The notes beneath the pieces were generated by a model. That model made no database searches and had not been told where the DNA came from. It saw nothing but the letters and a program-made list of their open reading frames with translations. A stretch of DNA of 23,440 bases from positions 1 to 23,440 of IMG/VR virus record IMGVR_UViG_3300037294_000572. The stretch is one strand, 5' to 3'. Shown piece after piece: positions 1 to 5,614 of this stretch. Made by a program: the position numbers and the translations under genes. How positions within the stretch are numbered: the stretch's first letter is position 1; every line of letters starts with the position of its first letter. This DNA comes from a virus.

Positions 1-150
1 GTCAGCTGCCGGTAATGCGTAGTCATCTGCGCTTGAATCCTTTGGTGTGAGAGCCTGGATTCTACCGGTGGCTGGCCCTCTGCCTATCGTTTCAAGCGTT
101 GCACTTATTCTATGAATTCAGGAGCCAGGGCCGCAACCGGAGCTTTACCG

Positions 151-480
151 ATGACCGCACAAGCCAAGCAAATGACCGAAGCCCAGCAAGTTGCCGGCGT
201 GATCCTCGATCAGCTGGGCGCGCGCCGCTTCCTAGCAATGACGGGCGCGCGCGAGCTAGTGGCCATCGCCAAGGGCCTGCAATTCAAGCGGCCTGCCAAC
301 TTCGCAAAAGACGGCGTGAATATGATCCGCGTCGAGCTGCAAGACAGCGATACTTACACCGTAACCGCCGGCCGCTTTCGCGCCTTTGTGTTCAAAGAGA
401 AAGCCCGCGAAGAGCTGATTTATTGCGACCAACTACAAGCCGCCTTTAAGCGCCTGACCGGTCTAGACACCCCCCTTTAA
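151..480 (+). CDS. Hypothetical phage protein (109 aa)
   Basis: I do not recognise a named family. The protein is small, soluble and mixed alpha/beta in appearance, with no membrane segment or cysteine cluster. The ATG at 151 is chosen because a GGAG lies about 9 bases upstream; an in-frame ATG at 112 has no ribosome binding site and would add 13 unremarkable residues. It is the first gene of a plus-strand series of short genes (151 to about 1150). A GC-rich hairpin without a T-run follows the stop at about 490-510. It is probably a phage accessory or early protein. Coding status is fairly secure from codon pattern; function is unknown. Confidence 0.65.
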   Translation: MTAQAKQMTEAQQVAGVILDQLGARRFLAMTGARELVAIAKGLQFKRPANFAKDGVNMIRVELQDSDTYTVTAGRFRAFVFKEKAREELIYCDQLQAAFKRLTGLDTPL

Positions 481-531
481 GGATCGAAGCCCCGGCCGCT
501 GGCTGGGGCGCTTAGGACGCGCGCCGCCGCC

Positions 532-819
532 ATGAAAGACCCCTTAGACAATCTGACGCTTTGCCTTGTGGAAGCCGCGCGCCGCCCGCTGACGGGCGCA
601 GAGCGTCAGAAGCGCCGGCGGTTAAAGCTGGCCGCCGAAAAGGCGCAAGGGTTGCGCGTGCCGCTAGGTGACGTGACGCTGGCCGAGTTGCAGGCATTAA
701 AGGCGGCGGTGGGTGCCTATGCGCTGGATGCGCCCGGCGGTACTGAGCGCGCCGCCACCTGTGAGCGGTTATGGCAGCGTCTAGTGGCTGCCGAGCTGAA
801 GGCGCATGGTATTGGTTAG
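532..819 (+). CDS. Hypothetical phage protein, basic N-terminal half (95 aa)
   Basis: No family recognised. Residues 16-37 are rich in Arg/Lys with a run of RQKRRRLK, followed by a helical, leucine-rich middle (TLAELQALKAAV). The shape is that of a small nucleic-acid-binding or regulatory protein, but no clear helix-turn-helix can be defined. The ATG at 532 has only a weak purine-rich signal upstream. It lies between two other small plus-strand genes and is followed by the AT-rich site at 826-860. GC-rich third positions support coding. Function unknown. Confidence 0.6.
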   Translation: MKDPLDNLTLCLVEAARRPLTGAERQKRRRLKLAAEKAQGLRVPLGDVTLAELQALKAAVGAYALDAPGGTERAATCERLWQRLVAAELKAHGIG

Positions 820-825
820 CGGTGT

Positions 826-860
826 GTTATTTATTTAAATAAAGAATTGACGAATTAAAG
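826..860. promoter_or_regulatory. AT-rich site A related to the par-operon repeats
   Basis: A 35-base AT-rich island in GC-rich DNA. It contains a perfect 14-bp palindrome (TTTATTTAAATAAA, 830-843) and the 15-mer AATTGACGAATTAAA (845-859). The same 15-mer occurs inverted at 4084-4098, in the end of parA. GTTATTTATTTAA (826-838) is also shared with 4076-4088. It lies just upstream of the gene at 923. It is probably a binding site for the same protein that acts at the par operon; that role is inferred. Confidence 0.45.
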
Positions 861-922
861 TAGTGGCGTTAAAGTTCGCGCCAAGGCCAGGCAATACAGC
901 CAAGGCCGCCGGAGTTGACGCC

Positions 923-1150
923 ATGACCACTTACACCGCCGCCGCCTTCTTGAGTTCGCCCGCCTTCCTGGCTGTTGCCGCTGAAGACGCCTTGCAGCTG
1001 ATCGCCAAAACCAACGGCCAGACCTACGCCTTAACCCTGGAAGCCCTCGGCCAGTGCGTGCCGAACGTGGTGCGCGAGCTTGAGCGGCTGCTAGGCGTAG
1101 CAGCTGAGCACTGCGCCGCCGAAGCTAACGCCGGCCGGCTTTGGGCCTGA
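923..1150 (+). CDS. Hypothetical phage protein (75 aa)
   Basis: Small, mostly helical protein of unknown function. The ATG at 923 is preferred because GGAG lies about 9 bases upstream. A GTG at 863 in frame would place the start inside the AT-rich site at 826-860 and add 20 residues. The gene ends just before a dense cluster of inverted repeats (1167-1299) and the promoter of the C4/antirepressor unit. It has alanine-rich helices and no recognisable motif. Coding is plausible from codon use. Confidence 0.55.
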   Translation: MTTYTAAAFLSSPAFLAVAAEDALQLIAKTNGQTYALTLEALGQCVPNVVRELERLLGVAAEHCAAEANAGRLWA

Positions 1151-1166
1151 AGGCCACTGTGTTCGG

Positions 1167-1224
1167 CGTCTGCTCAAGTTTGAGTAGACGAAAGGCCTGA
1201 TAACGCGGCCATGATTTCCGCGTT
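1167..1224 (+). other. Two inverted repeats upstream of the C4 promoter
   Basis: Positions 1167-1190 form an 11-bp stem (CGTCTGCTCAA against TTGAGTAGACG, one G-T pair). It has no T-run, so it is either a protein-binding palindrome or the 3' end of the upstream mRNA. Positions 1202-1208 and 1218-1224 (AACGCGG and CCGCGTT) form a second repeat ending four bases before the -35 box at 1228. That places it where an operator or activator site would sit. The binding protein is unknown. Confidence 0.5.
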
Positions 1225-1227
1225 TAT

Positions 1228-1256
1228 TTGACAGTGCCGTTACCCGGGCTTACAGT
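1228..1256 (+). promoter_or_regulatory. Sigma70-type promoter for the leader/C4/antirepressor unit
   Basis: A perfect -35 box TTGACA (1228-1233) is followed by a 17-bp spacer and TACAGT (1251-1256) as the -10 box, predicting a start near 1263. The transcript would begin with a perfect hairpin (1263-1269 with 1276-1282), then a second stem (1282-1286 with 1295-1299), then the terminator at 1315-1338. It would then enter the C4-like RNA and the antirepressor gene. In phage P1, c4 and the antirepressor gene also share one upstream promoter. Confidence 0.65.
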
Positions 1257-1314
1257 CCGCTCGCTGCCGACAATTCGGCAGCCGGGTTTGGTCGCCCGGT
1301 AATGTCTAGCGGAC

Positions 1315-1338
1315 ACCGCCGCTGAAAGCGGTTTTTTT
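1315..1338 (+). terminator. Intrinsic terminator or attenuator before C4
   Basis: A short GC stem (CCGC TGAAA GCGG, 1319-1331, or an alternative ACCGC/GCGGT pairing) is followed by seven T residues. Because it lies about 55-75 bases downstream of the promoter at 1228-1256, it may act as an attenuator of the C4/antirepressor transcript as well as ending upstream transcription. Flanking bases GGACAC (1310-1315) and GTGTCC (1339-1344) can pair around the whole structure. Confidence 0.65.
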
Positions 1339-1344
1339 GTGTCC

Positions 1345-1471
1345 GGTTCTTGGCAACTTCCCTTTATGGGTGGGGCCGAGTGCGGAGGGCTTTATGCCCT
1401 GCCGGTTGCTAGCGTCCGGTCGACCAACCCGCTCGGTTCCGCCCACCATCTTTGGTCGATGGTTTGCGGGA
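1345..1471 (+). ncRNA. c4: C4-like antisense RNA controlling the antirepressor
   Basis: The sequence and its hairpin order match the C4 antisense RNA motif known from phages P1/P7 and many prophages, as I remember it. It has a CAACTTCCCTTTATGGG opening and an AGGGC-TTTAT-GCCCT hairpin (1386-1400). Next comes a CCGG-loop-CCGG hairpin (1402-1419), and last a long-range TCGACCAA/TTGGTCGA stem (1420-1427 with 1452-1459). In P1/P7, C4 blocks antirepressor translation by pairing with its leader. Here the loop segment GCTAGCGT (1408-1415) is exactly complementary to 1504-1511, codons 3-5 of the next gene. TTCCCTTT (1358-1365) can pair, with one bulged C, with the ribosome binding site AAAGGAA (1485-1491). 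Ends are approximate. Confidence 0.78.
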
Positions 1472-1497
1472 TTCCATTTCTTAGAAAGGAATTCGTT

Positions 1498-2559
1498 ATG
1501 CAAACGCTAGCCCAGTTTGATCCGCGCCAGCTTATTAACGCGATTGGTTCACAGCCCCGCACTACTTCCTTGAAGGTTGCCGAAGCCTTTGGCAAGCGTC
1601 ACGACAACGTGCTGCGCGCCTTCGCCACGATTGATTGCTCGGCCGAATTCAACGCCCTCAATTTTGAGGCCGTTGAATATCGTGATGGTAAAGGCGAAAT
1701 TCGCCCTGCTGTAGGGATGACTAAGGACGGCTTTATATTCCTGGTGATGGGCTTCACCGGGGCGAAGGCGGCACGGGTAAAAGAGGCGTACATAAACGCC
1801 TTTAACTGGATGGCCGAGCAGCTGGCCGGCGCGGCCCCCGCGCCGCAGCCTGCCCCCGCTGCGGCGCTGCCTGAGTTTGCGACGCTGCATTACGGTGCCC
1901 ATGTCTTGCCGGTGGCGCGGGTGGGTGCTGACTATTGGTTTGGCGCGACGGTACTGGCGCGCCTGCTGGGCTTTGAAAGTGCCAATCGCATTACCCGCCG
2001 CCAAGACCGCGCGTGGTTGACCCGCTTTGAAGTAGACGGCCGCTCGCTGCAAATGCTGGCACGCGCCTCGGTACTGGATGCCCTGCGCCGTGCGCAACCG
2101 TGCCGCGCTGCGCCTTTTCACGATTGGCTAACCGACACCTTGCCGGCGTTGTTCGCCAATACCCTTGGCCGGCATAAGCCCGCGCCTGCGCCTGCGCTGC
2201 CAGCGGCTAGCCCGTTACCCGTCACGCATGCCGCCCGCGCCTTAGCCCTGGACTACTTCGCCCAGTGCCGCGCCGCTGTTGCCGCCGCCGGTGGTGCCCG
2301 CCCGCAATGGGATCACGCCGCCGAAGAACGCATAGCCGATAACATGGCCGGGCTGTTGGTGGCTAACCGCCATTGGGTGGTGGCCTTCGGTGGCGACGGC
2401 GCGCCGTGCATGACCCCGGTGAAGCCCGGCGCGGTGCTGGTTGACCTGAGCGACAGCGGCCGACTGATTGAACTGCTACAAACCCACGTCCCGGCCGCTG
2501 CCTTGCCGCTGCTAATGGATGCCGGCCTAAAGCGCTTGGCCGGTTATGTGAAGGCGTGA
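1498..2559 (+). CDS. rha: Rha-family / BRO-like phage antirepressor (353 aa)
   Basis: Residues about 22-110 match the Rha phage regulatory domain, with TTSLKVAEAFGKRHDNVLR, then MTKDGFIFLVMGFTG and an AYINAFNWM end. An Ala/Pro linker follows. A BRO-N-like segment (about 125-215; LPVARVGADYWFGATVLARL) comes next, then a second Pro/Ala linker and a C-terminal domain of unknown fold (about 240-353). Such proteins commonly act as antirepressors that promote lytic growth. The ATG at 1498 has AAAGGAA 7 bases upstream. An upstream extension to 1339 would translate the C4 RNA and is rejected. Translation is probably repressed by the C4-like RNA just upstream. An intrinsic terminator follows. The Rha call is strong; the BRO call is moderate. 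Confidence 0.88.
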   Translation: MQTLAQFDPRQLINAIGSQPRTTSLKVAEAFGKRHDNVLRAFATIDCSAEFNALNFEAVEYRDGKGEIRPAVGMTKDGFIFLVMGFTGAKAARVKEAYINAFNWMAEQLAGAAPAPQPAPAAALPEFATLHYGAHVLPVARVGADYWFGATVLARLLGFESANRITRRQDRAWLTRFEVDGRSLQMLARASVLDALRRAQPCRAAPFHDWLTDTLPALFANTLGRHKPAPAPALPAASPLPVTHAARALALDYFAQCRAAVAAAGGARPQWDHAAEERIADNMAGLLVANRHWVVAFGGDGAPCMTPVKPGAVLVDLSDSGRLIELLQTHVPAAALPLLMDAGLKRLAGYVKA

Positions 2560-2608
2560 CCGTCACGCGCTGCGCATAACGGACGCTTTGTTAAATCGAC
2601 CCCTACAC

Positions 2609-2634
2609 AAGCCCGCCACCCGGCGGGCTTTTTT
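2609..2634 (+). terminator. Strong intrinsic terminator after the antirepressor
   Basis: An 8-bp perfect GC stem (AGCCCGCC, 2610-2617, with GGCGGGCT, 2622-2629) with a 4-base loop, followed by a run of T. It closes the C4/rha transcription unit. Confidence 0.9.
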
Positions 2635-2657
2635 GTGCCCGCTGGCTACCACTTGCT

Positions 2658-2691
2658 GGGGTGCTGGTCTACCATGTGGCGGGGTGCTGGT
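2658..2691. repeat. Direct repeat of GGGGTGCTGGT, possible operator
   Basis: The 11-mer GGGGTGCTGGT occurs at 2658-2668 and 2681-2691. The repeat period is 23 bp, roughly two helical turns, in the gap between the terminator and the gene at 2734. Such spacing suits a dimeric regulator, but the repeat is short and may be chance. Confidence 0.3.
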
Positions 2692-2733
2692 TTTACGCAG
2701 TGCCCGACCCTTCGCCGAACTGGAGTCGCCCGC

Positions 2734-3063
2734 ATGCCTTCGACCATCACTGACCCGCTAAGCCCCGAAACTTCTGCCGAAAACTACGACCGCCGTAGCG
2801 CCGCCGGCCTGGCTAACGTGCCGCCCGCTGTCGAGGCTGTAACGGCCCGCCTTAATCCGGCCTTTGTGCGCGCGCTGGGTGTAGAGCTTAACGGTCTGTA
2901 CTGTGCGAACGACCGAGCAGCAGCCCGGCACCGCGCTGATATTTGCCGATCCTTTATTCGTGGCTATGCACTCGGGTGCCGCCTGGACTACGAAGACGGA
3001 ACCGCGCTAATGGATTACGTCACCGCGCTGGAAATGGATAGGCCGTCACGGTCTGCGCCGTGA
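2734..3063 (+). CDS. Hypothetical phage protein (109 aa)
   Basis: No named family recognised. The start at 2734 has GGAG 8 bases upstream; an open frame extends to 2635, but that part lies in the terminator/repeat region and looks non-coding. The C-terminal half (ICRSFIRGYALGCRLDYEDG) looks helical and soluble. The stop overlaps the GTG of the next gene (GTGA), so the three genes 2734-3511 are translationally coupled. Their grouping with the partition-associated protein suggests a plasmid-maintenance or lysogeny role; that is inference only. Confidence 0.6.
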   Translation: MPSTITDPLSPETSAENYDRRSAAGLANVPPAVEAVTARLNPAFVRALGVELNGLYCANDRAAARHRADICRSFIRGYALGCRLDYEDGTALMDYVTALEMDRPSRSAP

Positions 3064-3275
3064 GTGTTGCCCGTGACGATCACGCCGCGCGCGACTTGCC
3101 AGCCTACGCGGCCAGCCTGCGCGCCGCTGTGAGCGCCCCCGGTGTTGGTGTGCGGGGCGACTTGGTTAGGGTTAACCGCCATGACCTGGCGGCGGTGCTG
3201 GGCGACTTGGCGCGAACGTCGAGGGTGCTGCGCCTGTTGATCAATAAGCGCCACCCTACGAACCGGCGGCCGTGA
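3060..3275 (+). CDS. Small basic hypothetical protein (71 aa)
   Basis: Starts with GTG overlapping the previous stop by four bases and ends overlapping the next start, so it is the middle gene of a three-gene coupled set. The protein is rich in Arg and Ala. It has a helical stretch (LAAVLGDLARTSRVLRLLI) near the C-terminus that could be a dimerisation or DNA-binding helix. No family recognised. Confidence 0.5.
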   Translation: MSVARDDHAARDLPAYAASLRAAVSAPGVGVRGDLVRVNRHDLAAVLGDLARTSRVLRLLINKRHPTNRRP

Positions 3276-3511
3276 TGCGCCAGGCTATCCAAGAAGACGC
3301 CGTGCGGGTGTTGATCGAGCAGGGCGCGGTGCGCGAGTGCTTGGCCAGGCGCGGGCCGGGTGGCGAGGGGTGGAGTTTTTGCGTTCGGTTGGGGGCGCAC
3401 TGGCTGCCGATTAGATCCCGGCGCGAGCCGGTGCGGGTGTGGGCAAGCCTGACGGCGGTTGAACGCTTCGCGGTGGGCTTGGGTGTGCGCGGCTTTGCTG
3501 TTGAGTTGTGA
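3272..3511 (+). CDS. ParC-like partition-associated small protein (79 aa)
   Basis: The layout resembles the small proteins annotated as ParC-family partition-associated in Pseudomonas and Xanthomonas plasmids. Those have an N-terminal AVR...GAVR helix, a glycine-containing beta hairpin, an RSRREPVRVW strand, then a helix and GVRGFAVEL at the C-terminus. This is recognised by pattern, not proven. The GTG at 3272 overlaps the previous stop; an ATG at 3275 is an alternative. It is convergent with the minus-strand par operon, with the terminator at 3528-3552 between them. If correct, it supports stable plasmid-like inheritance of this phage. Confidence 0.5.
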   Translation: MMRQAIQEDAVRVLIEQGAVRECLARRGPGGEGWSFCVRLGAHWLPIRSRREPVRVWASLTAVERFAVGLGVRGFAVEL

Positions 3512-3527
3512 CCCGTCACACAAGCAT

Positions 3528-3552
3528 AAAAAAGCCCCGCACTTGGCGGGGC
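3528..3552 (-). terminator. Intrinsic terminator of the leftward lysogeny/par block
   Basis: A perfect 7-bp GC stem (GCCCCGC, 3534-3540, with GCGGGGC, 3546-3552) and a 5-base loop. On the minus strand it is followed by a run of six T (A-run at 3528-3533), so it mainly ends leftward transcription. The stem may also slow rightward readthrough from the gene ending at 3511. Confidence 0.85.
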
Positions 3553-3567
3553 TTGGTGTGTGTTGCC

Positions 3568-3708
3568 TTATGCGGCGACGGCTTGCAGGATCATGGCGCG
3601 CTGAATGCGCCCGCAGCGGGTCATGTAGCGCGCGAGCTTCCAGCAGTTGAGGGTGCGCAGCGCGGCAAGCGGTAGGGCTGCGATTTCGTTATACTCGGCG
3701 TCTGACAT
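3568..3708 (-). CDS. Small hypothetical protein (46 aa), last gene of the leftward block
   Basis: A clean minus-strand frame starting ATG at 3708, with AAAGG about 9 bases upstream, and ending TAA at 3568, just before the terminator at 3528-3552. The translation begins MSDAEYNEIAALPLAALR and is followed by a helical segment with two cysteines (NCWKLARYMTRCGRI). Codon use matches its neighbours. Its position directly after the ParG-like gene suggests co-expression with the partition genes in the lysogen. Function unknown. Confidence 0.55.
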   Translation of the reverse strand: MSDAEYNEIAALPLAALRTLNCWKLARYMTRCGRIQRAMILQAVAA

Positions 3709-3795
3709 AGCGTTTACCTTTGAGGGGTGGCGGTGTGTTACCGGGTGCCGGGGTGGTCGCCAGACCCTGGCGCTCGATCCTTTCTTTGCAGGCCG

Positions 3796-4050
3796 TTAGG
3801 CGCTGCCCTTGGCTTTCTTCAGCAGTTCGAAACCTTCCTTTAGTACCGACACCATCGACATGCCGTGCATGCTGGCGAAGGTTTTAAGGTCGCGCCTAAA
3901 TTCGTCTTCTACTTGAAAATTCATAGCGACTTTTTCGGCGCTACCTGGCTTGTCGGTGTGGGTGTTGCGCGCCACGGCGGCCGCTGCTGTGGGTGACAGC
4001 GGCGGGGTGCCTTTGGTGGGCTTCTTGATGCTGGGGGTTTTAACAGCCAT
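3796..4050 (-). CDS. ParG-like ribbon-helix-helix partition/repressor protein (84 aa)
   Basis: The N-terminal half (residues 1-40) is unstructured and Lys/Pro/Thr-rich. Residues about 40-80 form a ribbon-helix-helix: a beta strand in KVAMNFQVEDEF, helix A in RRDLKTFASMHG, and helix B after MSMVSVLKEGFELLKK. This is the layout of ParG, which binds the centromere, stimulates its ParA-type partner and represses its own operon. The ATG at 4050 has GGAG 8 bases upstream; an in-frame GTG at 4059 overlaps that site and is rejected. It lies 26 bp downstream of parA, in the usual order. The AT-rich repeats at 4076-4098 and 4743-4835 are candidate targets. Confidence 0.75.
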   Translation of the reverse strand: MAVKTPSIKKPTKGTPPLSPTAAAAVARNTHTDKPGSAEKVAMNFQVEDEFRRDLKTFASMHGMSMVSVLKEGFELLKKAKGSA

Positions 4051-4075
4051 GTGATTCACTCCGATGTTTGATTGG

Positions 4076-4098
4076 GTTATTTATTTAATTCGTCAATT
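4076..4098. promoter_or_regulatory. AT-rich site B between parA and the ParG-like gene
   Basis: GTTATTTATTTAATTC followed by GTCAATT overlaps the last codons of parA and lies 26-48 bp upstream of the ParG-like start. It shares 15 bases with site D (4811-4825, inverted) and 15 with site A (845-859, inverted). This is probably a second operator in the par locus; being inside a coding end does not exclude that. Confidence 0.45.
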
Positions 4099-4721
4099 TT
4101 AGCCATAACCGATTGAATCAATCGCTCGGCTTGTTCGCGCGGGCCTTTGTAGGGGGTTTCGATTATCGAAAGGCCCTGGTCATGCGCGCGGCTGTATGAG
4201 GTTTTTTGCGGCAGGTAGCCGTCGAGGGTTTTGAATGGGGTTTGTGCGAGGTAGCCCATTGCCTCTTCTAGTTCGCTTGCGCTGTCGCCAACGTGGTTAA
4301 GCGCGAAGACGATGCGGTTAGGGTCTATGCCATGCTTGCTTTGTAGGGCGTCTGCTAGCACGACAGCCGGCTCTAGGTCGTCGGTCGACAGCCCGGTCGG
4401 TATTACCATTAGGTCGCATGCTTTGGCCATTTCAGCGGTGGTCAAGCTGGCTTGTGGCGCGCCGTCGAATATCAGCACGTCATGCTCGCCGGCTTTGCTT
4501 AGCGCTTGGCTGACGCTGCTGAATGGTTCGACCGACACAAGCGGCAGGTGCTCGGCTTGGGTGCGGCGCTGCTGCCATTTGGTGGCGGTCATTTGGTTTA
4601 GGTCGAAGTCGGCAATCTTGGCTGACCAACCGTTTTGGGCGAAGGCGACAGCTAGGCCGCGCGCGATGGTGCTTTTGCCTGGGCCGCCTTTCTGCGAGCC
4701 TACGGCGATCAATAAAGCCAT
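4077..4721 (-). CDS. parA: ParA/ParF-type partition ATPase (214 aa)
   Basis: The deviant Walker A KGGPGKST is at residues 11-18, with the signature lysine K11. A Walker B-like VLIFDGAPQ sits near residue 82, and DLMVIPTGLSTDDLEP is typical of small ParA/ParF proteins. At 214 aa with no N-terminal DNA-binding domain, it is a type Ib ParA. It uses ATP-driven patterning on the nucleoid to segregate low-copy DNA. The start has AAGGGG about 10 bases upstream. It is followed by a ParG-like gene. A sigma70-type promoter and flanking AT-rich repeats lie upstream (4743-4835). The gene sits in the same leftward block as the CI-like repressor, so it is probably expressed in the lysogen. Confidence 0.93.
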   Translation of the reverse strand: MALLIAVGSQKGGPGKSTIARGLAVAFAQNGWSAKIADFDLNQMTATKWQQRRTQAEHLPLVSVEPFSSVSQALSKAGEHDVLIFDGAPQASLTTAEMAKACDLMVIPTGLSTDDLEPAVVLADALQSKHGIDPNRIVFALNHVGDSASELEEAMGYLAQTPFKTLDGYLPQKTSYSRAHDQGLSIIETPYKGPREQAERLIQSVMAKIDELNK

Positions 4722-4742
4722 TGATGCAAACCCCTTTATTTA

Positions 4743-4835
4743 GTTAATTATTTAATTCTTTACCGTGAGGCGAGTATAGGCCCGCCAAAAATGGCAATCA
4801 AGAAAAAAAGAATTAAATAAATAAAGAGTTAAACG
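4743..4835 (-). promoter_or_regulatory. par operon promoter flanked by inverted AT-rich repeats (sites C and D)
   Basis: Reading the minus strand, TTGATT (4796-4801), a 17-bp spacer and TATACT (4773-4778) make a good promoter for parA. Site C (4743-4762) lies downstream of the -10, over the start and leader. Site D (4807-4835) lies upstream of the -35. C and D share the 14-mer TTATTTAATTCTTT in opposite orientations (4748-4761 on plus; 4807-4820 inverted). The arrangement is that of an autoregulated par operator/centromere, bound by the ParG-like protein. Binding is inferred. Confidence 0.6.
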
Positions 4836-5243
4836 AAGAGGGTAGGCCGCCCCACACCTGCCGCGCCACCTGGGGCGGTGCGAACTAGGCGGGTGATTTG
4901 GCTGCCGGTACGGCTGCGGCGCTGGGTGCGCAGACGGTTAGCGTCTTGATCAAGCTCTAGCACGCTGATAACGGCCAGCAGCATGCACAAGGCGTTAGGT
5001 ATGAGCACGCCAAGGGTGAAGCCGCGCGTGATCATGTGGGCCTTGTTGCGCGCGCCTAGCTTTGCCTGAATGCTGGCCTCGGTGTGGCGAAGGCCAGCCG
5101 GAGTCGGTGTGGATGCGCTCGGCCAGTACCTGGCTAGGGATGCCCTCGGCCAGCCCGACCAGCACAAGCAGTTCGTGCGGGGTTAGGCTTTGGCCTGGGC
5201 GGCCTATTAGTTCTTGGCCGTGGACTTCTGCGCATGCATTCAT
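4829..5243 (-). pseudogene. LuxR-type HTH regulator with C-terminal membrane segment, frameshifted
   Basis: From ATG 5243 the frame encodes MNACAEVHGQELIG, then a LuxR-like helix-turn-helix start (LTPHELLVLVGLAEG, VLAERIHTDS), and near 5095-5105 it loses similarity. In another frame the expected continuation appears: GLRHTEASIQAKLGARNKAH, the recognition helix and KLGARN signature. It then has a hydrophobic segment (GFTLGVLIPNALCMLLAVIS) and a basic tail ending at 4829. One base lost or gained joins the two halves into a single protein of about 137 aa. It may be a decayed gene or a sequencing error; no classical slippery site is visible. It lies between the small gene at 5272 and parA. Confidence 0.65.
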
Positions 5244-5271
5244 GGGTTCGCTTCCGTGCGGGCGGTGGGGT

Positions 5272-5520
5272 TTAGATACTGGCGATTTCGTTGGCCAGGG
5301 CTTCAAGCTGGCGGGTTAGCTGGGCAGCTAGGTGCTGGATGTGCTCGACCTGCTGAAGCGTTACAAAGCCTTCAACCTGGCAGTTAATGGTGATTTGCTC
5401 GATGCCATAGCAGAGCGCGGCCTTTTCTTTGACCTGGCGAAATAGCACGCGCTGACGTGCTGCTGTCAGGTTGGCAATTGGGTTGCTGTGGGCGGGGGTT
5501 AATGCACTACCTTGCGTCAT
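5272..5520 (-). CDS. Hypothetical protein in the lysogeny block (82 aa)
   Basis: No family recognised. The C-terminal 50 residues are amphipathic helix (LQQVEHIQHLAAQLTRQLEA), suggesting a coiled coil or oligomerisation. The ATG at 5520 (MTQGSALTPAHSN) is preferred to 5559, because the latter would start inside the operator palindrome at 5552-5568. AAGGAAAGG lies upstream. It has its own probable promoter, overlapped by a CI/Cro-type operator, so the repressor may regulate it independently of cI. Confidence 0.6.
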   Translation of the reverse strand: MTQGSALTPAHSNPIANLTAARQRVLFRQVKEKAALCYGIEQITINCQVEGFVTLQQVEHIQHLAAQLTRQLEALANEIASI

Positions 5521-5548
5521 TTTCGGGCCTGCCTTTCCTTGGTGTGTG

Positions 5549-5578
5549 ATCTTACACATAAAGTGTAAATTGAGACAA
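5549..5578 (-). promoter_or_regulatory. Leftward promoter overlapped by a repressor operator (O1)
   Basis: A perfect 17-bp palindrome, TTACACATAAAGTGTAA (5552-5568), matches the two sites in the cI-cro control region. Reading leftward, TTGTCT (5573-5578), an 18-bp spacer and TAAGAT (5549-5554) form a possible promoter that the palindrome covers. The promoter call is weaker than the operator call. Confidence 0.65.
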
Positions 5579-5614
5579 TAGAAAAGCCACTACGAAAGAG
5601 GCTGGATTTTGCGA

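Noticed and set aside
1-98. Possible tail of an upstream gene ending near position 50
   Set aside because: Only about 15 codons in one frame are available, too little to support a gene; no promoter could be defined with confidence either.
1151-1345. tRNA or tmRNA-like structure, because of many stems
   Set aside because: No anticodon arm, no T-loop signature and no CCA end; the stems fit a leader, operator repeats and a terminator.
1339-1497. N-terminal extension of the Rha gene to 1339
   Set aside because: It would translate the C4-like RNA; a clear ribosome site directly precedes ATG 1498.
2658-2691. Iteron array for replication
   Set aside because: Only two 11-bp copies, and no replication initiator gene beside them; listed only as a weak repeat.
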